20,298 nucleotides of DNA from JBGPEQ01 sp035518775 (GCA_035518775.1 DATIXH010000457.1:1-20298), one strand, 5' to 3'; positions 1 through 8,301 are shown, numbered from the stretch's first letter. Numbers and translations are program-made. Notes: generated by a model from the sequence alone, not told the origin.

Positions 1-3000
1 TTGAGCGCGCCTGTCCCGGTGAGCGTGACATGCTCGATGCCGGCATAGGCGGCTGCGTTGAGGTCGATCGAGATGGAGGCCTGGATGCGGTCGTCGGTGC
101 CGCTGATGTCGACGATCACGTCCTTGGCGCTGTCGACGATATAGGTGTCGTTGTCGTTGCCGCCCACGAGGCTGTCGCTGCCGGTGCCGCCGTCGAGGGT
201 GTCGGAGCCCTTGCCGCCGCTGAGCGAATCGTTGCCGCCCAGACCCTGCAGCAGGGTCGAGTCCCCACCCGGGACCACGGACAGCGTGTCGCCGGCGCTG
301 GTGCCGACGAGCGGCGCCGCCACCAGGCCGTCGACGCCGACGATGCTGGCGTTGGCCAGCAGCCCGGGCAGGTCCGTGCTCACGCCGAACAGGACGGTGG
401 TCGCGACGAAGTCGTGGACACTCCCGGCGCCGTCCTCATCGACGAAGAGCGTCGTCGAGCCGTCGACCGTCTCGGTCTTCAGGAAGTCCTTCGCATTCGT
501 TGCCGTCACGCCGCTCGGCAGCAGGAGCTGGAGATCGATGAGATCGCCGCCGGGGAGCCCGTTGAAGTCGGTGATGAGACTGGCGATTGCGCCGCTGTTG
601 AACTGGAACACATCATTGCCGGCGCCGCCCACGAGCGTATCGGCGCCGTCGTTGTCCACCAGCCGGTCGTTTCCATCGCCGCCGAGCAGCAAGTCGTCGC
701 CCGGGAAACCATCGAGGGTGTCGTTGCCCGCCAATCCGCTGAGCACGTTGGCCTCCGTGTCTCCGGTGATGGCGTTTGCGAGCGCGTTTCCGGTTCCGTC
801 GATCGGGCCGGGGCCGTCGAGAGTGAGGTTCTCAAGCGTGGCGCCCAGCACATAGCTGATCGAGGCAAAGACCGTGTCGGTGTCAGTCGACGGGCCGGTC
901 TCGCTGATCTTGTCGCCGGCATCGTCGACGATGTACTGGTCGCTGCCCTTGCCGCCGATCATGCTGTCGGCGCCTTTGCCGCCTTCGAGAACATCGTCGC
1001 CGTCGTTGCCGGTCAGCGTGTCGTCGCCGGCGCGGCCCAGGAGATCGTTGGCGCCGAAATTGCCGGTGATCTTGTTGCCGAGCTCGTTGCCCGTCCCATC
1101 GATATCCGCCGTGCCGGTCAGCGTCAGGTTCTCCACGAAGTCGGAGAGCGTGTAGGCCGCCGCGGCGCTGTTCACCTGGTCCGTGCCCTCGTTGGCATAC
1201 TCGACGATCACGTCCTTGCTGCTGTCCACCTCGTAGGTATCGTTGCCCGCGCCGCCGACGGCGGTGTCGTCGCCGACCCGGCCGTCGAGCTTGTTGGCGC
1301 CGGTGTTGCCGACGAGCATGTTGGCGAACTCGTCGCCGGTGGCGCTGAGCCCGCTGGTGCCGGTGAGCGTAACGTGCTCGATGCCGGCATAAGCCGCGCT
1401 GTTGAGGTCGATGCTGATGGAGGCCTGGATGCGATCGTCGTCGCCGCTGCTGTCGGTGATCACGTCCTTGGCGCTGTCGATGATGTAGGTGTCGCTGAGG
1501 CCTCCGCCGACGAGCGTATCGTTACCGGTGCCGCCGTCGAGGGTGTCGAAGCCTTTGTCGCCGCCAGTGAGCGAATCGTTGCCGCCCAGGCCCTGGAGCA
1601 GTTGCGACTTCGCGCCTGACGCCAATGTGTCGGCGGCGGTCGTGCCGACCACGGTCGTTGCCGTCAGCACGCCGATCCCGAGGATGGAGGCGTTGGCCAG
1701 CAGGCCGTTGAGATCGGTGCTGACGCCCTGCAGGACCGCAAGATCGACGAAGCTGTTGGCGCCCCCGTTGGCATCGATCTGCAGCACGGTGCTTCCGCCG
1801 GCCGAGACAGCCTTGAGAAACTGATCGGCGTTCGCCCCGGTCACGCCCTTGCCGCCAAGGAAATCGCCGACATCGAGCAGGTCGCCGCCCGGCAGGCCAT
1901 TGAAGTCCCCAACCAGGTCCGTGTCCGTGCCGCTGCTGGCGAAGAACGCGAAGCTGTCGATGCCGGCGCCCCCGGCCAGCGTCGCGTTGTCGCTCGTACC
2001 CTGCAGCTGGTCGTTGCCGTCGCCCCCCATCAGCAGGTCTTTGCCGCTGTTGCCGTTCAGCGTGTCGTCGCCCGCCAGCCCGCTGAGGACGTTCGCCTTG
2101 TTGTTGCCGGTGATGACGTTGCCCAGGCTGTTGCCGGTGCCGTCGATGGCATCTGTGCCCAGCAGCCCCAGGTTCTCGATATTGTTGCCGAGCACGTAGG
2201 TGATGCTGCTGTCGACGCGGTCGCGATCGGTGGCGGGGCCGCTTTCGGTCACCTTGTCGCCGGCGTCGTCGACGACGTAGCCGTCATTGCCGCTGCCGCC
2301 GGTCATGCTGTCGGCGCCGGAACCGCCGTCCAGGACATCGTCGCCGCCGTTGCCGGTCAGCGTGTCGGCGCCGTCGCCGCCGTCGAGCGAATTGCTGTTG
2401 TCGTTGCCCGTGATCTTGTTGGCGAGCGCATTGCCCGTGCCGAGGCTGTCCGCGGCGCCCGTCAGCGTCAGGTTCTCGACGAAATCGGGAAGCGTGAAGG
2501 AGAAGAAGCTGTTGACCTGATCGGTGCCGTCGCCGGAGAGCTCGATGATCTCGTCGCCGCCGTCGTCCACCGTATAGGTGTCGTTGCCGGCGCCGCCGAT
2601 CATGGTATCGGCGTCGACTCCGCCGTCGAGCTTGTTGGCGCCGCTGTTGCCGATCAGCATGTTCTGCTCGGCGTCGCCCGTGGCGCTGAGGCCGCTCGTG
2701 CCGGTGAGCGTGACGTGCTCGATGTCGGCATAGGCCGCGCTGTTGAGGTCGATGCTGATCGACGCCTGGATGCGGTCGCCGGCGCCGCTGCTCTCGACGA
2801 TCACGTCCTTGGTGCTGTCCACGGCATAGGTGTCGTTGCCGCTGCCGCCGGAGAGGGTGTCGGAGCCGGTGCCGCCGTCGAGCGTGTCGTCGCCGAGCGC
2901 GCCGCCGCCGCCGTCGATCGAATCGTTGCCGGCGAGCCCGGCGAGATAGTCCGAGAGCGCGGAGCCGATGAGGGTATCGGCGGCGGTCGTGCCGTTGAAG

Positions 3001-3008
3001 GTGGCCAT
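1..3008 (-). CDS. RTX-type calcium-binding repeat protein, modular, C-terminus beyond the window
   Basis: The frame is open without a stop from an ATG at 3008 to the left edge (1002 complete codons), so the C-terminus is missing. The start is supported by AGGA at 3014-3017, 5 nt upstream. The translation is made of RTX glycine/aspartate nonapeptides such as LDGGTGSDTLSGG and GGAGNDTY, which form calcium-binding beta-rolls in type I-secreted proteins. These alternate with VDxxxDxVxE and xNLTLTGxAxxxGTGN segments typical of large alphaproteobacterial RTX proteins. The whole is a tandem array of modules of about 447-449 residues (starts near residues 1, 450 and 897). Each module ends in a segment (for example ITDFNGLPGGDLIDL, then a hydrophobic strand and LLANASI) resembling the C-terminal target domain of type I-secreted proteins. 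No enzymatic or N-terminal signal domain is seen, as expected for type I export. Adhesin, matrix or S-layer-like roles are possible; substrate and function are unknown. No secretion ATPase, MFP or TolC gene lies in the window. Confidence 0.9.
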   Translation of the reverse strand, partial: MATFNGTTAADTLIGSALSDYLAGLAGNDSIDGGGGALGDDTLDGGTGSDTLSGGSGNDTYAVDSTKDVIVESSGAGDRIQASISIDLNSAAYADIEHVTLTGTSGLSATGDAEQNMLIGNSGANKLDGGVDADTMIGGAGNDTYTVDDGGDEIIELSGDGTDQVNSFFSFTLPDFVENLTLTGAADSLGTGNALANKITGNDNSNSLDGGDGADTLTGNGGDDVLDGGSGADSMTGGSGNDGYVVDDAGDKVTESGPATDRDRVDSSITYVLGNNIENLGLLGTDAIDGTGNSLGNVITGNNKANVLSGLAGDDTLNGNSGKDLLMGGDGNDQLQGTSDNATLAGGAGIDSFAFFASSGTDTDLVGDFNGLPGGDLLDVGDFLGGKGVTGANADQFLKAVSAGGSTVLQIDANGGANSFVDLAVLQGVSTDLNGLLANASILGIGVLTATTVVGTTAADTLASGAKSQLLQGLGGNDSLTGGDKGFDTLDGGTGNDTLVGGGLSDTYIIDSAKDVITDSSGDDDRIQASISIDLNSAAYAGIEHVTLTGTSGLSATGDEFANMLVGNTGANKLDGRVGDDTAVGGAGNDTYEVDSSKDVIVEYANEGTDQVNSAAAAYTLSDFVENLTLTGTADIDGTGNELGNKITGNFGANDLLGRAGDDTLTGNDGDDVLEGGKGADSMIGGKGSDQYIVDDAGDKISETGPSTDTDTVFASISYVLGATLENLTLDGPGPIDGTGNALANAITGDTEANVLSGLAGNDTLDGFPGDDLLLGGDGNDRLVDNDGADTLVGGAGNDVFQFNSGAIASLITDFNGLPGGDLIDLQLLLPSGVTATNAKDFLKTETVDGSTTLFVDEDGAGSVHDFVATTVLFGVSTDLPGLLANASIVGVDGLVAAPLVGTSAGDTLSVVPGGDSTLLQGLGGNDSLSGGKGSDTLDGGTGSDSLVGGNDNDTYIVDSAKDVIVDISGTDDRIQASISIDLNAAAYAGIEHVTLTGTGAL
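321..1661 (-). repeat. RTX module 2 (447-residue tandem coding repeat)
   Basis: Second unit, with the same sub-block order as module 1: GTTAADTL start, GNDSLTGG, DTYIIDSAKDVI, DRIQASISIDLN, two further beta-rolls and ITDFNGLPGGDLIDL. A third unit begins at about 320 and is cut by the window edge. Confidence 0.8.
1662..3008 (-). repeat. RTX module 1 (449-residue tandem coding repeat)
   Basis: First unit of the large tandem repeat inside the RTX gene. It opens with MATFNGTTAADTL, and the same GTTAADTL block recurs 1347 bp further on. The order of sub-blocks (beta-roll, DRIQASISIDLN strand, beta-roll, ENLTLTG, beta-roll, DFNGLPGGDLLDV target-like segment) is the same in the next unit. Copies are clearly diverged, so this is an old duplication. 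Confidence 0.8.
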
Positions 3009-3013
3009 GATTT

Positions 3014-3017
3014 TCCT
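3014..3017 (-). promoter_or_regulatory. Ribosome binding site of the RTX gene
   Basis: AGGA on the minus strand lies 5 nt before the ATG at 3008. It supports that start, which coincides with the boundary of the first repeat module. Confidence 0.5.
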
Positions 3018-3192
3018 ACTGCTTGGGGGATGGATTGGCGACGATGGCGATGGCCGGGACGAGCCCAGCCGCGCCGTCGTCCGCGTCGTCGCGGGCGCGG
3101 ACCGGATGCGGACGGAGGAACAGGCCGGTGTTCCTGAGGGCGCCGACGGCCGGGTCGAGGCGCGGCGCGCCCGCCCGGCCGCGCCATGCGGA

Positions 3193-3208
3193 TGTGACGA
3201 ATGTCACA
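3193..3208. promoter_or_regulatory. Perfect CRP-type palindrome (TGTGA-N6-TCACA)
   Basis: TGTGACGAATGTCACA matches both half-sites of the CRP consensus exactly and is itself nearly fully palindromic. It lies 185 bp upstream of the RTX start and 362 bp upstream of the divergent regulator start, so it could act on either gene. No -35/-10 pair was securely placed beside it. CRP/FNR-superfamily binding is inferred from the motif alone; chance occurrence is possible but unlikely in such GC-rich DNA. Confidence 0.5.
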
Positions 3209-3554
3209 GCCCGGGCGGCCAGCGCGGCGTATGCTGCCGCGCTATCGACTCGCGGCAGCAGGCGGAGCGCCGCCCTTAGGGCGGCGAAGCATCCGCCGGC
3301 GGCGGGCCCTGCCGGGGGTGTTGCGTTCTCCTCGTCTTCGCCGCGTGCCGTACGCCCGTCTCTCCGCGCCGACGCCTCGATCGAGGCCACCACTGCCGCG
3401 CCGGGGGCGAGATGACAGAAGAGGGGATGATCGATGACATCGCTGCTCGGGTGCCGCTTGGGCCGCATGGACTGAACCTCCTGCCGACTGGCGGCAGGAT
3501 GCCGGATGCCCGTGATCGCAGCGTTGTGTCCGGAGGAAAAGAAACGTAAATCTC

Positions 3555-3559
3555 GGAGG
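3555..3559 (+). promoter_or_regulatory. Ribosome binding site favouring the TTG start at 3570
   Basis: GGAGG ends 10 nt before a TTG at 3570. The first ATG in frame, at 3606, has no comparable upstream motif, so the TTG start is preferred although the conserved domain only begins after the ATG. Confidence 0.45.
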
Positions 3560-3569
3560 TAGCTGACAT

Positions 3570-6500
3570 TTGGCGACGCTCTGTCAGGTCACGGAACCCT
3601 CGGCGATGGACAGCTGGTCGCTGACGCTGCTCGGCGGATTCGAACTGCGGCCGACGGACGGCGCAGCCGCCGATCTGCCGGGCCAGAAGGACCGCGCCCT
3701 GCTGGCGGTGCTCGCCATGGCCGGGGGCGACGCGCAGTCGCGCGAGCGGCTGGCCGGCCTGCTGTGGAGCGAACACGGCGACCGCCAGGCGCGCGACAGC
3801 CTGAAGCAGGCCCTGGTCCGGCTGCGCCGCTGCCTCGGGGGCGGCGAGGAGGGCATGCTCCGGGGCGACCGGCAGTCGATCGCGCTCGACCGCGCCGCCG
3901 TCGACGTCGACGTGCTGGCCTTCGAGCGGCTGGTGCGCGACGGCACGCTCGACGCGCTCACGCAGGCGGCGGGGCTCTATCGCGGCGACCTGCTCGAGGG
4001 CATCGCGATCCGCGATCCCGCCTTCGAGGACTGGCTGCTGGTCGAGCGCCAGCGCCTGCGCCAGCTGTTCGAGCGCGCCCTCGCCGGCCTCATGGCGCTG
4101 GCGCTGGAGGCGGGCGACCGCGAGCGCGCGGCCGAGGCGGCGCGCCGCCTGCTGCAGATCGACCCGCTGAGCGAGGCGGCCTACCGCACGCTCATGCAGG
4201 TGCATGCCGACGAGGCCCAGACGGCGCAGGCGCTCAAGCTCTACGAGACCCTGCGCGAGCGGCTCTACCGCGAGCTGGGCGTGGCGCCGGAGCCGGCGAC
4301 CGTGGCGCTGCACGACCGCATCCGCCAGCGCCGGACGGGGCCGGCGGCGGCAGCGGTGGCCGAGCCGGAGGCGGCCGCGGAACCCCCGCAGGCCGAGCGC
4401 GCGACACCGCCGGCGGCGGCCAAGTCCGCGATCGCCGTGCTGCCGTTCACCAACATGAGCGGCGATCCGGAGCAGCGCTACTACAGCGACGGCATCGCCG
4501 AAGACATCATGACGGGCCTGGCGCGCTTCCGCTCCCTGCTCGTCATCGCCCGCAACTCCGCCTTCCAGTACCGCGACCGGGCGGTCGACGTGCGCGCGGT
4601 GGGGCGCGAGCTCGGCGCGCACTACGTGGTCGAAGGCAGCGTGCGCAAGGCCGACGACCGCATCCGCATCTCGGTCCAGCTCGTCGACGCCGCCACGGGC
4701 AATCACCTGTGGGCGAACAAGTACGACCACGAGCTCGGCAACCTGTTCGCGCTGCAGGACGAGGTCACGCAGGCCATCGTCGCGACCATCGAGGGCCGGA
4801 TCGCCGCCGGCGACGCCGCGCGCGCCCGGCGCAAACCGACCGAGCACATGGACGCCTACGACTACCTGCTGCAGGCGCGCGAGCTGATGGCGCATTACGA
4901 CCTGGCGGCCGCCGGGCCGCTGCTGGCGCGCGCCATCGAGGCCGATCCGACCTACGCGGAGGCCTATGCGCGGCGCGCCTTCGTCGTGCTGTCGCGCTAT
5001 TGGGCGAAGCAGGACCGGGCGCAGCTCGACAAGGCGGCGCGGCTGGCGCAGAAGGCCCTTGCCCTCGATGCCGAGGACGAATGGGCAAACTTCGCCATGG
5101 GCACGGTCCGGCTGAGCATGCGCCAGTTCGACCTGGCCGGCTCGCACTACGAGCGGATCCTCGCAATCAACCCGAACAACGTCACCTGCGCGACCATGTT
5201 CGCGGAGTTCCTGACCTACGTCGGGCGCCCCGCCGAGGCCCTGCTGCAGCTCGACGAGACCCTGCGCCGCGATCCGTTTCCGCCGAACTGGTACTGGGAG
5301 ATCCGGGGCATGGCGCTGTTCGGCCTCGAGCGCTACGACGAGGCGATTGCCGCCTACAGCAAGATGACGGTGCTGCATCCCTGGATTCAGGCGTACCTGG
5401 CCGCGGCCTACGTGCATGCCGACCGGCCCGACGACGCGGCTCGCCAGCTGGCCCTCTATCGCGACGATCACCCCGAAGGCTCCCTCCTGGCGATCGCGAA
5501 GCAGGAGCCCTACAAGGACGACCGGCTGCGCGACCGGCTGATCGACGGCCTGCAGTCGCTGCTCGCCTCCCAGGCCGCGGAACCCGGTCCGGCGCCGGGC
5601 AAGCTGTCGATCGCCGTGCTGCCGTTCACCAACATCGGCGGCGATCCCGATCAGGAATACTTCGCCGACGGGCTGACCGAGGACATCATCACCGACCTGT
5701 CGCGGGTCTCGGCGCTCTCCGTCGTGGCCCGGCATACCGTCTTCAGCCTCAAGGGCCGGACCCTCCACCTGCAGGAGGTGGCGCGCGACCTGAACGTCGA
5801 CTACATCCTCGAGGGCAGCGTGCGCCGCGCCGAGGGCAGCGTGCGCATCACCGCGCAGCTGATCGACGGCGCCAGCGGGGATCACCGCTGGGCCGAGCGT
5901 TACGATCGCCGTCTCGACGACATCTTCGCCCTGCAGGACGAGATCTCCAAGAGCATCGTCGACGTGCTCAGGGTGACGTTGCTGCCGGCGGAGCTCGAGA
6001 CGATCACCCGCCATCCGACCGCCGATGCCCGTGCCTACGAGTACTACCTGATGGGCCGCTTCTTCTACCTGCGCGGCCAGGGCAAGCGTCATCTGGCCAT
6101 CGCCCGCGACATGTACGCCAAGGCGGTCGAAATCGACCGGGGCTATGCCCGCGCCTATGCCGGCATGGCGATCTGCGATTCCTACGAGGCGGCGAGCGAT
6201 CCGGACGGCTCCTTCGAAACGGCGCTCGCGAACAGCGAGCGGGCGCTCGCCTTGGATGCCAACCTGGCGGAGGCCTATGCCGCCAAGGGGTTCGCGCTGT
6301 TCGCAGCCGTGCGCTTCGACGAGGCGGCGATCGAGTTCGAGCGCGCCACGAAGCTGGATCCCGGCCTGTTCGAAGCGCATTTCTTCCACGCGCGCAATTG
6401 TCACAACCTTGGCCAGCGCGCGGAGGCGGCGGGGCTGTTCGCGCGGGCGGCGGAGTTGCGGCCGGGTGATTTCCGCTCGCCGGGCCTGCTGGCGTGGGAA

Positions 6501-8156
6501 TGCAAGGCGCTTGGGCGGCGCGAGCAGAGCGCCGCCGCGCTGCGGCGCTGCCTGGCCCGCCTCGAGGCGGAGGTGAAGGCGCACCCCGACAACGCCGATG
6601 CCCTGGTGTTCGGCAGCTCGATCCTCGTCGAGAGCGGCGATTCCGCGCGCGCCGAAGACTGGCTGGCCCGGGCCATCATCCTGGGACCGGATGACCGCTT
6701 CGTTCAATACAACGCCGCGCTGACCAACGCGATGCTCGGCAGGATCGATGCCGCGTTGGATTACCTGGAACAGGCATTCTCCGCACCACCCACCTTCCGC
6801 CGCCGCCTGGCGGCGTGGATGAAATACGACGACGAGATGAATGTGCTGCGCGACCACCCGCGCTTCCGGGCGCTCATGGACAGCATCGAGGGCGGCGCGG
6901 CGGCAGCCGCAGCCGCCGCGCCGGCAGTGCCGCGAGACGCGGCATCGGCCACCAAGCCCTCGATCGCGGTCCTGCCGTTCGTCAATCTCAGCGGCGATCC
7001 CGAGCAGCAGTATTTCAGCGACGGCGTCACGGAAGACATCATCACGGAGCTGTCGCGCTTCCATACCCTGTTCGTGATCGCCCGCAACTCGTCGTTCCAC
7101 TACCGCGGCGGCGAGCGCGACACGGTCGCCGTCGGCCGCGAGCTGGGCGTCCGCTATCTGTGCGAGGGCAGCGTGCGCCGCCTCGGCGACCGCCTGCGCA
7201 TCAGCGCCCAGCTGATCGAGGCGGCGACCGGCGCGCATCTGTGGGCCGAGAACTTCGACCGCGACGTCGCCGACATTCTGGCGGTGCAGGACGACATCGT
7301 GCGCGCCATCGCCACGACGCTCGGCTATCGCCTCGAGGCGGCCGGCCGCGAGCGGGCCCTGCGCCTGAGCCCAGAGGCGCTCTCGGCCTATGACCTCACA
7401 CTGCGTAGCGAGGCGCTCATGCTGCGCCATACCAAGGAGGACAATGCCGAGGCCCAGCGGCTGGGGCAGCAGGCGGTCGCGCTCGATCCCAAGAGCGCGC
7501 CGGCGCACGCGCAGCTCGCCTGGACCTACTGCCTGGACAATATCTTCGGCTGGAGCGACGAGACCGGCGCGACGCTGGCGCCGGCCCTCGTTCTCGCGCA
7601 GCGCGCCGTCCTGCTCGACGACGCCGATTGCCGCGCGCGCTGGCTGCTCGGCCACGTGCACATCTTCCGCCGCGAGTACGACGAGGCCCGCGCCCACCTG
7701 CGCACGGCCATCGCGTTGAACCCCAACGACGTGGAGGCGCGTGCAGTCTACGGCATCTACCTCTATGCCGTCGGCGACACCGACGGCGCGCTCGAGCAGT
7801 TCGACATCGCCCGGCGCCACAACCCCTTCGAGTTCAACTGGATCATCATGTGCCGCGGCATCGCGCTGTTCACGGCGCGACGCTACGACGAAGCGGTCGC
7901 CGCCTTGAAGCAAGTGCACAATCCCAACAACGAAATGCGGCTGTGGCTGGCGGCAAGCTATGCAGGCGCCGGCCGCCTGCCGGAGGCGCGGGCGACGCTC
8001 GCCGAGTTCCTGACCGTCGCCGAGCGCGAGATGGCGCGCTTTCCCGGCCAGCGGCTGGAGGACTGGCGGCCGCAGCTGCACCGCTTCGTCGAGTACCGCG
8101 ATATCAGCGAGTTCGACCACCTCGCCGCCGCGCTGCAGGCCGCCGGGCTAAGCTAA
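3570..8156 (+). CDS. SARP/BTAD-type regulator with three TolB-N-like plus TPR modules (1528 aa)
   Basis: Residues about 14-90 (WSLTLLGGFELR, then a KQALVRLRR helix) look like the winged-helix DNA-binding domain of SARP/AfsR-type activators. Residues about 110-255 form the bacterial transcriptional activator (BTAD) helical domain. An Ala/Pro/Glu-rich linker follows. Three copies of a domain related to the TolB N-terminal region (COG5616-like) then begin near residues 286, 679 and 1130. Their hallmarks are IAVLPFxNxxGDP, DGxxEDI, EGSVR and LWAexxDR. Each is followed by about 250-300 helical residues with TPR character (for example AEAYAAKGFALFAAVRFDEA). No transmembrane helix or cyclase domain is seen. 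Related proteins normally carry one TolB-N/TPR unit, so the triplication is unusual. The start is TTG 3570 by ribosome binding site; ATG 3606 (MDSWSLTLLGG) is the alternative. It is divergent from the RTX gene and may regulate it. Ligand and targets are unknown. Confidence 0.9.
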   Translation: MATLCQVTEPSAMDSWSLTLLGGFELRPTDGAAADLPGQKDRALLAVLAMAGGDAQSRERLAGLLWSEHGDRQARDSLKQALVRLRRCLGGGEEGMLRGDRQSIALDRAAVDVDVLAFERLVRDGTLDALTQAAGLYRGDLLEGIAIRDPAFEDWLLVERQRLRQLFERALAGLMALALEAGDRERAAEAARRLLQIDPLSEAAYRTLMQVHADEAQTAQALKLYETLRERLYRELGVAPEPATVALHDRIRQRRTGPAAAAVAEPEAAAEPPQAERATPPAAAKSAIAVLPFTNMSGDPEQRYYSDGIAEDIMTGLARFRSLLVIARNSAFQYRDRAVDVRAVGRELGAHYVVEGSVRKADDRIRISVQLVDAATGNHLWANKYDHELGNLFALQDEVTQAIVATIEGRIAAGDAARARRKPTEHMDAYDYLLQARELMAHYDLAAAGPLLARAIEADPTYAEAYARRAFVVLSRYWAKQDRAQLDKAARLAQKALALDAEDEWANFAMGTVRLSMRQFDLAGSHYERILAINPNNVTCATMFAEFLTYVGRPAEALLQLDETLRRDPFPPNWYWEIRGMALFGLERYDEAIAAYSKMTVLHPWIQAYLAAAYVHADRPDDAARQLALYRDDHPEGSLLAIAKQEPYKDDRLRDRLIDGLQSLLASQAAEPGPAPGKLSIAVLPFTNIGGDPDQEYFADGLTEDIITDLSRVSALSVVARHTVFSLKGRTLHLQEVARDLNVDYILEGSVRRAEGSVRITAQLIDGASGDHRWAERYDRRLDDIFALQDEISKSIVDVLRVTLLPAELETITRHPTADARAYEYYLMGRFFYLRGQGKRHLAIARDMYAKAVEIDRGYARAYAGMAICDSYEAASDPDGSFETALANSERALALDANLAEAYAAKGFALFAAVRFDEAAIEFERATKLDPGLFEAHFFHARNCHNLGQRAEAAGLFARAAELRPGDFRSPGLLAWECKALGRREQSAAALRRCLARLEAEVKAHPDNADALVFGSSILVESGDSARAEDWLARAIILGPDDRFVQYNAALTNAMLGRIDAALDYLEQAFSAPPTFRRRLAAWMKYDDEMNVLRDHPRFRALMDSIEGGAAAAAAAAPAVPRDAASATKPSIAVLPFVNLSGDPEQQYFSDGVTEDIITELSRFHTLFVIARNSSFHYRGGERDTVAVGRELGVRYLCEGSVRRLGDRLRISAQLIEAATGAHLWAENFDRDVADILAVQDDIVRAIATTLGYRLEAAGRERALRLSPEALSAYDLTLRSEALMLRHTKEDNAEAQRLGQQAVALDPKSAPAHAQLAWTYCLDNIFGWSDETGATLAPALVLAQRAVLLDDADCRARWLLGHVHIFRREYDEARAHLRTAIALNPNDVEARAVYGIYLYAVGDTDGALEQFDIARRHNPFEFNWIIMCRGIALFTARRYDEAVAALKQVHNPNNEMRLWLAASYAGAGRLPEARATLAEFLTVAEREMARFPGQRLEDWRPQLHRFVEYRDISEFDHLAAALQAAGLS

Positions 8157-8301
8157 GCAGGGTTTCATCCATTGTGACACACTCCGTTGTCATCCCCGCG
8201 AAAGCGGGGATCCAGGGCTACTGCACGTCGCTTGCCCTGGACCCCCGCTTTCGCGGGGGTGACAAGTTCAAATGCGGGGCTTTCCAGTGAACCCTGCTTA
8301 G
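8153..8301. repeat. REP-like nested inverted repeat between convergent genes
   Basis: Inner arms of 31 nt at 8188-8218 and 8234-8264 pair with two mismatches around a 15-nt loop. Their core CCCCGCGAAAGCGGGG is itself palindromic, a pattern common in dispersed intergenic repeats of proteobacteria. Outer 12-nt arms, CTAAGCAGGGTT at 8153-8164 and its complement at 8290-8301, contain the stop codons of both flanking genes. The structure probably also serves as a bidirectional transcription terminator. Confidence 0.8.

Larger units (their letters stand above)
3009..3569. other. 561-bp intergenic region between divergent genes
   Basis: No convincing gene is seen. The region contains the CRP-like palindrome at 3193-3208, a hairpin at 3268-3286 (8-bp GC arms CGCCGCCC/GGGCGGCG, 3-nt loop), a hairpin at 3480-3498 (7-bp arms CCTGCCG/CGGCAGG, 5-nt loop), and a 45-codon open frame at 3412-3549 of doubtful reality. 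The right end, from about 3531, is purine-rich and carries the ribosome binding site of the downstream gene. It must contain the promoters of both the RTX gene and the regulator. Confidence 0.6.

Noticed and set aside
30..1619. A 529-codon plus-strand open frame in the RTX region
   Set aside because: It is the complement of the RTX repeats; the repeated VVAGAA-type pattern just reflects the repeated GGxGxD codons on the other strand.
1..3008. CRISPR-like or satellite repeat array
   Set aside because: The short periodic repeats keep one open reading frame and translate to RTX nonapeptides; they lack identical repeats with unique spacers.
3016..3468. A 150-codon minus-strand frame upstream of the RTX gene
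   Set aside because: Its biased Ala/Arg composition contains no motif and it covers the CRP-like palindrome and a hairpin, which fits non-coding DNA better. It stays possible but unsupported.
3276..8120. A 1614-codon open frame on the minus strand opposite the SARP/TolB-N gene
   Set aside because: Its translation is Arg/Gly/Val/Ala-rich without recognisable domains. It is the mirror of a strongly supported gene in GC-rich DNA, where antisense stops are rare.
8188..8264. tRNA or structured RNA gene
   Set aside because: The structure is one long hairpin with REP-type palindromic arms and has no cloverleaf or CCA end.
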